Shown piece after piece: positions 11,425 to 24,067 of a DNA stretch of 64,000 bases; positions within the stretch are counted from its first letter, which is position 1; each line of letters begins with the position of its first letter. The notes under the pieces are model-generated. The model made no database searches. It worked only from the letters and a program-made list of their open reading frames with translations, and had not been told where the DNA came from. Source of the stretch: Schistocephalus solidus (Eukaryota; Platyhelminthes; Cestoda; Diphyllobothriidea; Diphyllobothriidae); assembly GCA_017591395.1 (NCBI GenBank), contig WEDG01003361.1, positions 1 through 64,000 on the forward strand, written 5' to 3'. The position numbers and the translations under genes are program-made.

Positions 11425-14400
11425 TAATACATAAGTCACTTTAAGTCACTTTATTAAGGAAAGTAGGCTTTCGCCCTTGAGCTTCCTATTCACATTACAA
11501 AAATGTCAAAAGAATAAACTTTTACAGTAATAAATCTGACAAATGAAAATTTAGCGTCATCGATATGTGTGGGCCAGGCACAAGCTTCCGCTGCTGACAC
11601 AATCTTCATTATATTTACAATAGTTTCGCAGAAAATGAGTATCTAGTTTGCATTTAAATGTGTAAACATTTTCTGCAAAGACCACCTCGTGAGGGAGTCC
11701 GTTCCATACTCCAACGACCCTCTGCGAAAAGCCATTCCGACGGACGTCCGTGTGGACCAACTTCCTCTGCAGTTTAAAAGGATGAACCCGCAGATGTTCC
11801 CTCCCAGACAATTCGAAGAAATCAGCGAATTCTAGGGCACACTCGCGGCCTCTGACGATTCAGTAGGTTTGGATGAGTTACCGCATAGTTGTCTGTAATT
11901 GAGAGAAAACAAATCAAGTTCAACCAGTCTGGCTTCGTAAGGCAGATGACTAAGATTCTTGACAGACTTCGTAGCCCTCACCTACAATCGTTCCAGCTGT
12001 AGATAATCCTTCGTACACCACGGACGCCAGGCCTGGGCGGCATATTCCAAGTGAGATCGAACAAATGCCCGTAGGTTTTTTTGAAGAGTTCCTTACCAAT
12101 CTGCACAAATCCACGTCTGAGCGCAAATAAGACCTATTTCACGCGTTTAGCTGCCTTTAAATACTGCGAAGATGGTGGAAGTGAGGAGTTTATTAGAACA
12201 CTGAGGTCCTTCTCTTCCTCGACAATTGAAAGGGGCTGCCAATTGAGAATGTATTGGAAGAAGTCATCCTCCTCACTGGTCCTTCTGGTATGCAGTCTTA
12301 GGACCACACACTTTCCAACTTAAAAATTTAAGAGCCAACGGGCAGACGCGTTGCTAAGACGGTTGAGATCCTCTTGAAGTGCGGGCCTATCGAAATCAGA
12401 TCTTATAACCCTCCACAATTTAACATCGTCTGCAAACATGGAGGCGCTGCAACCCAGGTCGTCGACACAGTCGTTGATGTACACTAAGAATAGTAAAGGG
12501 CCCGAAGACGGAGCCTTGAGGGACACCACTTAGAACCGGAATAGATGTTGACTTCGAGGTATCGACGCACACAGTTTGCAATATTCCTGTAAGAAAGTCT
12601 GCGATCCATGTCAGCAGCATTCCTCTTATGCAAATTTCATATAATTTGTAGATGAGATGTTTGTGTGAGACACTGTCAAACGATTTCTGGAAATCAGTGA
12701 ATATGACGTCAACCCTACCGTCTTCGTCCAATGCGCGAGTCCACTGCTCTGTAGAGAGTAATAAACTGGAAAGACAGGAGTGATTCTGCCTAAAGCCATT
12801 CTGGAGCTCTGGGAGTAGGCGGTTTTCTTCCAGGAATTTCATGGTTGCCTTCTTAATTATTGATTCCATTATTTTACAGCAAATGGAGGTTAGGCTGACA
12901 GGCCGATGGCAGTTTACCTGATTCAAATGACGAATTGTATATATGCGCTAGTGGTATGGAGAGTTCGCCGGCTGATTCTTTCAAGAACTTTGCCGGTAAA
13001 TCGTCCGGACCAGATGACTTCGGTTCTTTCAGATTTAGCAGTTATCGTTCCACGAGAGGTTCCGGGAAAATTATATATTCAAGCACTGTACCGGCGTCTA
13101 TAACAGCACTGTTGACGTGGTTAAGCTGAAGTTCCGGTTCTCTAGTGAATACCGAGGCAAAGAACCGACCCAAGTGCTCGGCTTTCTCGCAATTTTCAAC
13201 GACTTCTCCACCATTGCCATCCATAAGTACTGTGACTGGGTCCTTGTTTTTTAATCGACTATTGATATAATGGAATAAACATTGTAGTTTATATTCAGCC
13301 TGTTGAATAATTATTGATTCATAGTTCTTCCTTGCCTGACGAATCATTTTTTTACAGCATTTCTGCGGTGAAGAAATTCCCTGAGATGCTCTGCTGACCC
13401 TGTTTCTCTGAAAACCTTCCATTGTTTATTCTTCTTCTTGAACTGCCTCTTAAGTGCTCTTTTTAACCAGGCAGGGCGACTAGTCTTTTTTGCACCTGCA
13501 CTGGACAAAAGCGTTCAATCAGATGGTGTGAAACCTTCTTAAACGATTGCTAGTCATCCTCTGGTTTCCCGTTGAGCAAAACAGTCCCATTGCAAGGACA
13601 TCAGTTCTTTCTTCATCGCGTTAAAATCGGCCTTCTATATATTTCGCTTGCATTCCATTCCATTCAGGCGCTGATAATAAAGTGAGTAATCCCACATCAG
13701 CGTACATTGGTCTCTCATACCGAGGGGTGCAATAGCATACACTTCATCGATGTTAGAAAAGTCCTTCTTAACTACTAGGTCCAGAAAATGTGCTCTCTGG
13801 TTCTCTCTTAATCTCGTTGGTATGTTAACCTTCTGTACCAGAGGTTGGTCGAGAGTGAGATCCATTAGCTTGTGACGGAAGGAAGTTGGTTCACCGTCAA
13901 CTTTCAGATTTACCCAGTCTACTGTAGATGCATTGAAATCTCCAGCAATAAGCACCTCCTGGTGACTTGCTACTTCCTTGAGCAAATGGAGGAGGGACTC
14001 ATTAGCTGCACTTGTAAGATTAGGTGGTCGGTAGATCGTCAAGGGTTGTAGGTTTTGTGAACAATCCTTTTTAATCTTTATCCAGAGATATTTATATTCA
14101 AGGAAGATGGCGTGCGCTCGTTCGACTGCCAAGATTCCTGTCCTAACATATACGGTCACTCCACCTCCCTGTCTTTTTTCTCGGTCTCTTCAAAAGAGTT
14201 GGTATCCATCTGTCGAAACATTGCTATCTACGATTTTGGCTTTGAGCCACGTTTCGTTAATGGCAATGACATCCAAGGTTCGGTCTGAGACTAGTGCTTT
14301 GAGTTAGTCTACTCTCGAAAGGAGACTCTGAGCATTGGTATACAAACATCTCAATTGAGACTGGGTAACTCCTCCATATAGATTTCTGCGAATTTCGTGC

Positions 14401-14425
14401 AATTTAATATTAGAGTCTGTCATTG
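11425..14425 (-). mobile_element. CR1-like non-LTR retrotransposon, nearly full-length ORF2, broken
   Basis: On the minus strand the endonuclease domain (about 14425-13640) starts RCLYTNAQSLLSRVD, with VIAINETWL and VLIAGDFNAS. A linker (13422-13042) follows, then the RT (12926-12320). RT motifs are NCHRPVSLTSICCKIMES, QNGFRQNHSC, VIFTDFQKSFDSVSHKHLI, SGVPQGSVFGP and a kept catalytic box MFADDVKLW. The C-terminus (11811-11557) has REHLRVHPFKLQRKLVHTDV and VVGVWNGLPHEVV, typical of CR1. Stops and frameshifts occur near 14310, 13630, 12500 and 12000. The 3' end at about 11430-11455 has an aataaa-like signal and a short aagtcacttt tandem, the microsatellite-like tail common in CR1. Confidence 0.85.
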
Positions 14426-14699
14426 CTTTCCGAGATGAACTGGTGTCCATCCCGCTTTTTACTGTTCTCAATTGTACTTTACATTATGAAGAATCGTAGC
14501 TGGCCTGAGGTAGAGGATGGGGTTTTTAGGTGGGTAGGAGGAGGAGGGTGGTTACAGGGGGGTAGGAAACTCCACCTCTGTGTCATTCATACTTTTTCTT
14601 GTGAATTTGACCCTACTGGAACCATTTTTGATTCGCTCTCCATTGGTAATCTTTTCTGTACCTTCCCAAAAGAACATATCTACTGACAATTGATTTGCC

Positions 14700-16320
14700 T
14701 TCGTTTTAGGCTGTTCCTACCAGTAAATTTACATTAAACAAGTTCACACACCGTGCAGTCACTGCATTATCCGGATGATGCTTATTCAAGAATGCGTCCA
14801 TTTTTTCAAAAATTCCCAACATCTCCCTGATCTCACTGGAAGAGGCGACATCTTCCCTTACCTCCTCCTTCCCTGATGACAGCTCTTGAATGTACTCCAT
14901 TTTCATTCAGCTCCTTCTGATTTTCCAGGAATTCTTCAGTGGTCAGTTCATCACTGCGCTCCTATATATCAGCAAAATCCACCTCCGGACCTAAACTTTG
15001 CCCCAGAGTGACAATATCATCCACTCGAAGCACTTCCGGGTCGTCCACTGGTGCAGATGCAGGACCGAAACCTTCGAAGTCTCGCTCAGATACACCCTCA
15101 GGTCACAGACTTCGCCATACAGAGTTTAGGGTCCTCCGTGCAATTCCATCCCAGACCCTATCGATTAAACATAAGGCACACACGATATTGAAATGCTCCT
15201 TCAAAAATTCTGTGAGGATCATCTAAATAGTGGCTATCACATCCATACACATATCCAACAAGTCTTTCATTTAGAGCTTCTTAACGTTAGCAATGACTTT
15301 CTGATCCATGGGTTGGAGGGGTAGAGTGGTGTTACGAGGAAGAAACTTGGGGTTGATGAGCTGATTTTATGTGAACCAATCCTCTTCAATCTGTGGAGGA
15401 TTTGCATGAGTATTATCGAGCAAAAGTAAGACCTTAAGTGTTAAATGCCTCTCTTCAGGGGTGAAAAACGTCATTGAATCATTCACTGAAGAATATCCGC
15501 TAGACCCCGGATTTCGTATTCGACCTCCACCTCATAGTCTGCCGCATCTTGTGCACTTTCCACGCTTTGAATCCTCGTGTCTTTTCCGCGTGATAGACGA
15601 GTAGTGGCTTTAGCTAGTAATTGCCACTTGCATTGGCGCAGAGCACGAGGGTAAGCTGCTCCTTCCTCAGCTTGTGGCCAGGCAAAGATTTTTCCTCTTG
15701 CATGTTGTAGGTCCTCTTCGTCAATTTCTTCCAAAACAGGCCAGACTAGTCACAATTAAAAACATGTTGGGTCAAGAACTGCTCTCTAGAAATTAAGTCC
15801 TGGAACTTTGGGATACATTTCTCGGCGGCAGCTATATCAGAGCTGGCATGCCAGCTGCAGACTCCTCATGTCGCACAGCACTGTTTACCGCTTCTCTTCC
15901 TAAATTTCTCAAACCATACCCCGCTTGCTTTATATATATTTTCGCTTTCAGACGACGTGCCTGGTGTCTTCCTGGCAAGGTTCACATACAGCACCTTTGC
16001 TTTTGCACAAACAATACCCTCATAGCCACTATCGCCAAGTTATTGCCTTTCATTCATCCCGACCAACAGCAGCTTTTCAACATCTTCTAGGAGGTTTTGA
16101 CGTTGCCTGGTAGCCTTGGTTATTCCTTTAGCCACATCAAGCTTCTTAAATTCCGCCTTCCTCTTCAAGTTGGCGCAAATTGCTTATGAGGACCTGCTCT
16201 AATCCCTGACGAGATCAGCCACATGAACACCGCGCTCGTGCTTTGCTATGAATTTCCCATCAAATCTCCGGTAATTGCGTCCTGGGTTATAAATTGTAGT
16301 CACAAAATCACAAAACACCA
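14700..16320 (-). pseudogene. Tigger/pogo-like (CENP-B related) transposase pseudogene
   Basis: Minus-strand frames carry, in order, the CENP-B-like helix-turn-helix part (ARKTPGTSSE, WFEKFRKRSGK), HVFNCD.SGLFWKEID at about 15770, and KVLLLLDNTHANPPQIEEDW at about 15420. LPRNTTLPLQPMDQKVIANV at about 15310, FLKEHFNIVCALCLIDRVWD at about 15170 and the acidic tail KHHPDNAVTARCVNLFNVN at about 14760 follow. The first catalytic Asp block ends in a stop, and several frameshifts are present. Known members act as DDE transposases of the Tc1/mariner superfamily; this copy cannot. Confidence 0.8.
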
Positions 16321-16499
16321 GAGAAAAGCACAAATAAATGCAGAGGAGTGCTTATTCTGCGCAATAAAAAATACTGTTGTCGGAGGTATCCGAGAATTCG
16401 CGAGAACCAGGGGGAACCAGCGGGAACGCTAGGAAGCACTACGTGGTTTCTTCATTATTGAGGTGAAGTTCGTCAATCGACAAATTTTTGCGAGGGCTC

Positions 16500-16558
16500 G
16501 CTTGTTACCTGAAATGTTCGTAGACGGGGCACCTCATCATCCGAGGTTCCTCTGTATC
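16500..16558 (-). repeat. Likely terminal inverted repeat of the Tigger-like element
   Basis: Read on the minus strand, the segment begins cagaggaacctcggatgatg and continues gaggtgccccgtc. It resembles the CAGTGGAACCTCGG... ends of Tigger elements and stands upstream of the transposase relic. I could not find its partner near 14500. Confidence 0.4.
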
Positions 16559-16559
16559 T

Positions 16560-17480
16560 CATTCGAAGCATCTAGTTTTCCTTGGTGGAAGGATTTGTGC
16601 AAGATAAGATATTCTCCATTCTAAAGGATGGCATTGGAATATGGTTGGAAAATTTTGAAGTCAGTTTAGTCCCTTTAGTTAGTTTAGTTCCTTAATAGAA
16701 GTGGAAGCCTGTGCGCCTTTTATAAACATATTGCGTTTTCGGTCAAGATATCGGTTTGGTAAATTCGACCCCTGGTTTGTTGATGAAGAATGAAGAATCA
16801 GAAATAATAAAATTCTGGTCGGCTGTGCTATTGACGTAAGTGCGAAAGCCGATTTCCGTTCAATGGTTCTTGCCTTGCTCGTTGTATGTGAGGATTTAAG
16901 CGACGCATAACGTCATCTAATTTCGACCTCACGCGATATGTTGACGATCACGGCGGATTCCTCTGTTTTTGCCATGTACTGGTATTTTGTTCGGTCAGCA
17001 AATGAGAAGCCCTAATAACAGTTGATATTGTCCCGATATAATGTAATCACGACCTGTCGAGATACGGTACTGCACGTGCCCATTGGGTAACCGATTTTAA
17101 GCCCCTGAGCTCTGATTGGTCGACTTGCTGATAATGCTGCTTGCATGGGCACGTGAAGGGCACCATTGCGCTAGCTCTGTCTTGGCATGACTGCACTTTG
17201 ACTGCACTTGTAACGCACTTGTATTTGCACCTTCATTCCAATTTAGCTTTCTTGTCTGTCCTTTTTTCAAATAAACTTGTCTAATGTTCAAACAGGCTTC
17301 TAAGATGACAATTATGAGGGGTATTGCGCAAGAGGTAGCGCACATATACCGTGAAGTTACAAAGGAAGTGAATATGAGCACTCACAAGCGCCTTAAAATT
17401 ATGGGGATGACATCAATGGACCGTTAGTAAACTGCAAGTGAATGAAAATCTCCAAGAATGCATATGATACTTCGTTGTGG
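16560..17480. other. No recognised feature
   Basis: AT-rich sequence. A 94-codon minus-strand frame (17097-17381) has no recognisable motif. Confidence 0.25.
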
Positions 17481-18840
17481 TCAACCGACAGCGAGGTAGA
17501 TTATATGTTATCGTCTGACGAAGAGGAGAGCAGTCTAGAGAGTTCGCTTCCTTCGCACACCTGAGCTGAAAATTTTGAATGATACTTCAAAATAAAGCGT
17601 GTTCCTCTCTCTCTCAGCTAGGGTGAGGATGATGGAATGGGCCATTCAATCGAACGTAGCTCACACCCACCTACGTAATATTCTGGAGATATTCAACTCT
17701 TTGTTACCGAACATGCCAACCGACCCCCATACTCTGTTAGGAGCGTCATAAAATTTTCAAAGTCGAAAGTATGCGTAGTGGTGAGTATGTTCACATCGAA
17801 CTGGCGAGTCAAATTAAAGGCCTCCTAGAGAACTATAAGATGCATAAGGGTGAGAACGAGATCGTAGTTAATCTGGCAATGATGGACTACCAGTGTTCCG
17901 CAAGACCAATGTGGAACTCTGGTCTATTCTAGTTATGATAGTGCGACCTTTCACTAGTGCTGTCTTCCCAGTTGCTATTTATTGCGGAACGGGTAAGCCG
18001 TCCGATTTGCTTGGATTCTAAGTACAAATTTGATGTAGAATAAGGTCGCTTCAGGGCCTTTTTCATGTGTGAGCTGTGATTTGTGAATTAAATCAAAAAT
18101 GTCGATGGATATCATGGATGGGAACGGTGCGAAATCATAGGTTTGCATAAAGAGAAAGTTGTCTACCTGGAAGTCAGCTGTAAGTAAAGAAAGGACGAGG
18201 ACATCGAGGTGGCAGTCGACGGCAAACCTAGAGTAGGAGTGTCACCGTTCACAGCCTGTAATATGGGTCTTATTTCTTAGTTTCCCCATAGATCCGCTTC
18301 ACCTAGTTTACCCAGTCATGGTGAAGAAGCTTATTATAGTTTTCGGCTAAGGAATCGGAGCTTAAGGACAAGCGCTATAGTTAATAGCTCTATACTGTCC
18401 TCCTCTGTCGTAGACGAAGTTAATTACCACCTACTGTCGTTGAACACATACCTTCCAGCTGAATTTTTGCAACGTGGAAGAAATTTACACGAATTCGGTT
18501 TCTGGAAGGGCGCAGAATTCAGACAGTTTTTTTCTATATCTAGGAATAGTCGTTTAGGAAGTGCGTATCCTGCAAGTCATTGGAGGCATTTCTCGTTACT
18601 GTTTACGGCTGTACATACCTCTCGTGCCTGCAGCTACATGCCCAAGGCTACGCGAAAGAACTGTTGCGGATCCGAAGCAAAAATCCACGAACGTCGACGC
18701 CTGCAAATTTGAAATTTTATATGAACCGGAACAAATAATGTACAATGTGTTCAGCTTAACGCCCATTGCGACCTACGTGCAGCGTCATTGTCCTCTAGAG
18801 TCATTTTCATCCTTCCCGTCCTATATAAAACAAATTTAAA
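17480..18840 (+). pseudogene. CACTA-like transposase, copy 1 (decayed)
   Basis: The parts in order are an acidic stretch LSSDEEESSLESSLPS, the helical block REWAIQSNVAHTHLRNILEI with DPHTLLG, and the core MDGLPVFRKTNVELWSILV with FPVAIYCGTGKPSDL. Next come a C..C-like block near 18130 and the C-terminal block (18440-18840) with YLPAEFLQRGRNLHEFGFWK and SHWRHFSLLFTAV. This layout matches a family of metazoan 'transposase domain-containing' proteins that I associate with EnSpm/CACTA elements; the superfamily label is from memory. Stops and shifts are frequent. Confidence 0.6.
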
Positions 18841-19518
18841 ACGTTAATGACCCAAGTATACTTGGGATGGGAGAGATCCCTAATAGCAATGAAATACGAT
18901 TCGAGGCTCGAACGGTCGTACGTCAATCGCATCTGGAATTTGATTGGTTGCTAGTGAACCTCGATGACGCGTCGCTAAGGGCGCAAGAGAATGCCGCAGT
19001 GTTATTTGCAAATCGATCGGGCACTGAGCTCTCAATCCCGCGCGCGCCGTGCTACGCCATTTCCTGCGCTGTCGTGCAGCGACGCGGTCGCTTAACTGCC
19101 TGCACCCCTGTTCTGTCTATACTGACCGTTTGTTAGCTTTTTTGTAGAATTTTTAGGGCAATATCTATGGAAACACTTACGAGACGTGCCCAGAAAGGTT
19201 TTCTGGATGATTTACGTCAAATTGCCGAGAATATGAGGGAAATTTATCCGTCCGACTCATCTTAATCGTCGTGGCATCTGACCTCTTCCTCTAGTTCGTC
19301 ATATGACGACTTAGAGATTTCCTCTGCTGATGAGGATGCAAGTTGGACGTCAGATGTATCTGACGTGGCACCAAACGACTCTTCAAGCACACTCACAATT
19401 GAAGAGGAACCTACGTTTCGAGAGGCTATGAGTTCTTGGGCAATACGCTCGCATATGCCATTGATTCATCAGAGCAGTCTTCTGAAGATTATAAGACGGC
19501 TGACCTCGGACCTTCCTG
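18178..19518 (+). repeat. Tandem duplication unit 1 (1341 bp)
   Basis: Sequence from gtaagtaaagaaaggacgag onward recurs, almost unchanged, 1341 bp downstream (19519-20860). The unit carries the C-terminal half of one transposase copy and the 5' region plus N-terminal half of the next, as in a head-to-tail array. Confidence 0.9.
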
Positions 19519-20180
19519 CTGTAAGTAAAGAAAGGACGAGGACATCGAGGTGGCAGTCGACGGCAAACCTAGAGTAGGAGTGTCACCGTTCACAGCCTGT
19601 AATATGGGTCTTATTTCTTAGTTTTCCCATAGATCCGCTTCACCTAGTTTACCCAGTTATGGTGAAGAAGCTTATTATAGTTTTCGGCTAAGGAATCGGA
19701 GCTTAAGGACAAGCGCTATAGTTAATAGCTCTATACTGTCCTCCTCTGTCGTAGACGAAGTCAATTACCACCTACTGTCGTTGAACACATACCTTCCAGC
19801 TGAAATTTTTGCAACGTGGAAGAAATTTACACGAATTCGGTTTCTGGAAGGGCGCAGAATTCAGACAGTTTTTTTCTATATCTAGGAATAGTCGTTTAGG
19901 AAGTGCGTATCCTGCAAGTCATTGGAGGCATTTCTCGTTACTGTTTACGGCTGTACCATACCTCTCGTGCCTGCAGCTACATGCCCAAGGCTACGCGAAA
20001 GAACTGTTGCGGATCCGAAGCAAAAATCCACGAACGTCGACGCCTGCAAATTTGAAATTTTATATGAACCGGAACAAATAATGTACAATGTGTTCAGCTT
20101 AACGCCCGTTGCGACCTACGTGCAGCGTCATTGTCCTCTAGAGTCATTTTCATCCTTCCGTCCCATATAAAACAAATTTA
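18868..20180 (+). pseudogene. CACTA-like transposase, copy 2, internally deleted
   Basis: The 5' region (18868-19130) is shared with copies at 20211 and 23138. It is followed by the N-terminal frame (19165-19510) with RRAQKGFLDDLRQIAENMRE and [20 protein letters not shown]. At 19518 the sequence jumps straight to the C-terminal half (19519-20180), skipping the IDGLPI catalytic core. The junction coincides with the boundary of the tandem repeat. Confidence 0.6.
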
Positions 20181-20860
20181 AAACGTTAATGACCCAAGTA
20201 TACTTGGGATGGGAGAGATCCCTAATAGCAATGAAATACGATTCGAGGCTCGAACGGTCGTACGTCAATCGCATCTGGAATTTGATTGGTTGCTAGTGAA
20301 CCTCGATGACGCGTCGCTAAGGGCGCAAGAGAATGCCGCAGTGTTATTTGCAAATCGATCGGGCACTGAGCTCTCAATCCCGCGCGCGCCGTGCCACGCC
20401 ATTTCCTGCGCTGTCGTGCTGCGACGCGGTCGCTTAACTGCCTGCACCCCTGTTCTGTCTATACTGACCGTTTTGTTGATTTTTGCAGAATGTTTAGAGC
20501 AGTATCTATGAAAACACTTAGGAGACGTGCCCAGAAAGGTTTTCTGGATGATTTACGTCAAATTGCCGAGAATATGAGGGAAATTTATCCGTCCGACTCA
20601 TCTTAATCGTCGTGGCATCTGACCTCTTCCTCTAGTTCGTCATATGACGACTTAGAGATTTCCTCTGCTGATGAGGATGCAAGTTGGACGTCAGATGTAT
20701 CTGACGTGGCACCAAACGACTCTTCAAGCACACTCACAATTGAAGAGGAACCTACGTTTCGAGAGGCTATGAGTTCTTGGGCAATACGCTCGCGTATGCC
20801 ATTGATTCATCAGAGCAGTCTTCTGAAGATTATAAGACGGCTGACCTCTGACCTTCCTTC
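19519..20860 (+). repeat. Tandem duplication unit 2
   Basis: This is the second copy of the 1341-bp unit. It differs from the first by scattered substitutions and single-base indels, such as an extra A before tttttgcaacgtgg, which open different short frames. Confidence 0.9.
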
Positions 20861-21150
20861 AGACGCACGAACGCTGCTGGCTGGGGAAAGTGATGTTTCA
20901 ACGTAGGCGGCAATGGGCAGCGGTGAGTACGATCATTTAGTACTTGTGAAAAAGTTAACTGAGCAGTTTCGAGACCCTACCAGTTGTCTAATAGGCAATA
21001 TTGTTGTAACTTATTTAGCTATTGATGGGCTCCCTATACATAAGAAAACTAAGCGCGGATTTTGACCTATCCTAGGTAGAATTATGGAGCCCTTTGTTTT
21101 TGAATTATTCGTTGTGGTATTTCACTGTGGCAATGGAAAGCCTTTAATCG
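20209..21150 (+). pseudogene. CACTA-like transposase, copy 3, N-terminal and core parts
   Basis: The N-terminal frame (20508-20906) runs RRRAQKGFLDDLRQIAENMR, a Ser/Asp-rich stretch, [20 protein letters not shown] and LPSDARTLLAGESDV. After a TAG the core follows: YDHLVLVKKLTEQFRDP, VVTYLAIDGLPIHKKTKRGF, PILGRIMEPFVFELFVVVF and CGNGKP. It ends near 21150 without the C-terminal half. It is the best preserved copy in the window, but still broken by at least three stops. Confidence 0.65.
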
Positions 21151-21438
21151 AAATCACTGGACGATGGGACACGGATGACGGACATCATGGAATCAGCCAA
21201 GCATGCCGCAGACATAATATATATGTTGAAGACTGCGTCGGACGGTAACTTTCCCTCATCTTCTCGTACTAGGCTTTTTTTCTCACTGTAACTCTCACCG
21301 TTCAACGGTCGCTGTCCACCAATCCTACAACCCAACAGTCCCGCAGCTATTTATTCGTGGAAATTGAAGGGAGGCAGTGAATGATTAGATATTTTTTGCA
21401 TTCCTCATCCCTTTTTTCCTATTGGGTTGTAGCTCATT

Positions 21439-22494
21439 ATGTCTGAAGATAGATTTCATACTGGGCCCTATAGATTCCAACGTTTTCGTTACGAACATCC
21501 CGTTCCTCTCGTCGTCATCGGTACGCAGAACAATTACCACCGTTACCATTTTTTAGGACAATTCATCTGGTAGCGGCGGTTCTAGCATAACTATGCCTAT
21601 TGTCCAGTCTCCTTCACATGCGGGTAAGCCATTACCTTCCATAGATAATCTTCCTAGACGGGATTCAGCGCAAACGAAAGAGACGATGTGGTAATAAAAC
21701 AAGAAGACCCAGCCGATCAGCCATCAAAGCAAGTCTTCGATGGATAATGCAAAGCCAAATGCAAGAAATAAGGCTTTTCAGGCTTAGAAACCGGAGGTGG
21801 CGGCCACACGGCATCGCCTGGATGAGCACATTGGTAGCTGTGGCACACATGCGCCCCAGCCTACTGCAAGGGGTCCGATTGTACAACAAATGTCGACCCT
21901 TGACGAAGTAGATGCCCTGACCAAAGCCATCGCAGAGAGGGCATATAGACAGCAATTGGTAGGTTGTCTTGACATTACTTACCGACTAACTAGGTTACCC
22001 ATTTGGCCTCCCCTTGGCGGCGATAGCGTCAGCAATTTTACTGATCCGTTTTTCACATCGCTCTTCGCCGATGAGGTGACCTACCGGCTAACTTTCTACG
22101 GTCGCCACAAGGACAAAAGGCCTTTTTCCTCTCCCCTTTATACGGAATTCTTTTGGGTAAGAAATTTCTCATTATTAACTAATTCATGTGCACCGCAGAC
22201 GTTTTCAATCTTTGGAATATTCCGTAAAAGGTGGACAAATTGCAGCTAGAACGAGCTTTCAAAATGCCTTTAAAAAGGCATATGACCGACTGCAGAAAAG
22301 GGGCTTAAAGGCAGCCCTGGGGCACTGTGCTGACGGTTTTTAATTATCAACGTTGTATACAAACATTTACTACATAAAAACATGCGCATTGTTTACTCAC
22401 CATCACTAATTTTATTGTCTTTTCATTACAGGGTGGATACCTCATGAAACGGCTGAGGGATTGCCGGGTCCATCAACACAGGACTACTGATTAG
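21439..22494 (+). pseudogene. DUF4806-type second gene of the CACTA-like transposon, copy A
   Basis: The start frame MSEDRFHTGPYRFQRFRYEH (21439) is followed by a probable short intron (21521-21556) and a Ser/Gly-rich part. The core DEVDALTKAIAERAYRQQLV at about 21900 runs on to PLGGDSVSNFTD and SLFADEVTYRLTFYGRHKDK. A 42-nt GT-AG intron (22157-22198) and another ending at about 22434 precede the last exon, which ends RVHQHRTTD. The pattern (E-V-D-A-L..., L-G-G..., F-...-E-...-K-K-.-F) is that of DUF4806 proteins. The same gene follows copy B, so it belongs to the element. A shift near the first intron probably disables it. Its function is unknown; it could help DNA binding or transposition. 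Confidence 0.55.
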
Positions 22495-22712
22495 GAGAAA
22501 TTTATAAGATTTATTTTTGTACACTTACGCCTTGCATATTTTTAAACAAAATATATTTTACTTGCTCACTCAGTCTTCCGCGAGTCACCTTATCATTAAT
22601 AACTATTCGATTAGAATGTAATGGGGATCGTTTTTAACCGTTTAGCTAGTATGGGCGTCAACCAAAGGAGTAAGGGGTTCCGCTGTGCGGTTGAAAAACG
22701 AGATACGAATTT

Positions 22713-22815
22713 TTCGGATCCGATTCGCGTCCGAATTCGTAGTCATGGTCGGATCCGATTCGCGTCCGCAAATTCGTACCGTCGGATCCGATTCGCGTCC
22801 GATTCGCGTCCCAAT
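22713..22815. repeat. Minisatellite at the element's 3' side, copy A
   Basis: About three units of roughly 37 bp share the core tcggatccgattcgcgtccg with attcgta spacers. The same array, slightly diverged, stands at 25273-25364 in the same relation to copy B of the DUF4806 gene. It may be the subterminal repeats of the transposon. Confidence 0.85.
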
Positions 22816-22829
22816 TGTTATTAGGTACC

Positions 22830-23137
22830 ATTCGATGCATAAAGCTATATCAAAACCTAGGCGTGCGGCTCGTTGCGCATTCGAATTACGTAGGAGCACC
22901 AAATGATGCTTTAAACCGGAATAAATAGATGACAGACTGGAGATAAAAACAAATAATAAGTTCTGCAGGTGCTCTTTAGCAAATTGTTTAACAATCATGA
23001 CTTATATACAAAAGTAGACGCTATCAAAAACCATTTAAAGTAAAATTATCATATTTTTTTAACAGCTTTTAAAAACTGAAAAAGCTGCTTTTTAGATAAT
23101 GGGCTATATCCGCGTCGAGTTGAGATCCCTTTGCGCC
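22830..23137. other. Spacer between two transposon copies
   Basis: AT-rich sequence with no similarity noticed to the other copies. No gene is present. Confidence 0.3.
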
Positions 23138-24010
23138 CCTAATAGCAATGAAATACGATTCGAGGCTCGAACGGTCGTACGTCAATCGTAGCTGGAATTT
23201 GATTGGTTGCTAGTGAACCTCGATGACGCGTCGCTAAGGGCGCAAGAGAATGCGCGCAGTGTTATTGGCAAATCGATCGGGCACTGAGCTGTCAATCCCG
23301 CGCGCGCCGTGCCATGCCACTTCCTGCGCTGTCGTGCTGCGACGCGGTCGCTTAACTGCCTGCACCCCTGTTCTGTCTATACTGACCGTTTTTTTGCTTT
23401 TTTTGCAGAATGTTTTAGAGCAGTATCTACGAAAACACTTAAGGAGACGTGCCCAGAAAGGTTTTCTGGATGATTTACATCAAATTGCCGAGAATATGAG
23501 GGAAAATGTATCCGTCCAACTCATCTTAATCGTCGTGGCATCTGACCTCTTCCTCGAGTTCGTCATATGATGACTTAGAGATTTCCTCTATTGATGAGGA
23601 TGGAAGTTTGACATCAGATGTATCTGACATTGCACCAAACAACTCTTCAAGCACACCTACAATTGAAGAGGAACCTACGTTTTAAGAGGCTATGAGTTCT
23701 TGGGCAATACGCTCGCGTATGCCATTGATTCACCAGAGCAGTCTTCTGAAGATTATAAGACGGCTGAACTCTGACCTTCCCGCAGACGCACGAACGCTGT
23801 TGGCTTGGAAAAGTGATGTTTCAACGGTGACGGCAATGGGCAGTTGTGAGTACGATCATTTAGTACTTGTGAAACAGTTAACTGAGCAGTTTTGAGGCGT
23901 CTAATAGGCAATATTGTTGTAACTTATTTAGCTATTGATGGGCTCCCTATACATTAGAAAACTAAGCGCGGGTTTTGGCCTATCCTAGGTAGAATTATGG
24001 AGCCCATTGT
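23138..24010 (+). pseudogene. CACTA-like transposase, copy 4, N-terminal and core parts
   Basis: The 5' region (23138-23390) matches 18871 and 20211. The N-terminal frame runs from 23432, with stops near 23528 and 23683. The core AIDGLPIH is followed by TAG and KTKRGFWPILGRI near 23950. Compared with copy 3 it lacks about 275 bp (21120-21395), joining the core directly to the start of the DUF4806 gene. Confidence 0.6.
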
Positions 24011-24067
24011 TTGTGAACTATTTTTGCATTCATCATCCCTTTTTTCCTATTTGGTTGTAGCTCATTA

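Noticed and set aside
18440..18712. Repeated ORFs of about 90 codons in the tandem units, as independent genes
   Set aside because: They are the C-terminal block of the CACTA-like transposase interrupted by shifts, not separate small genes.
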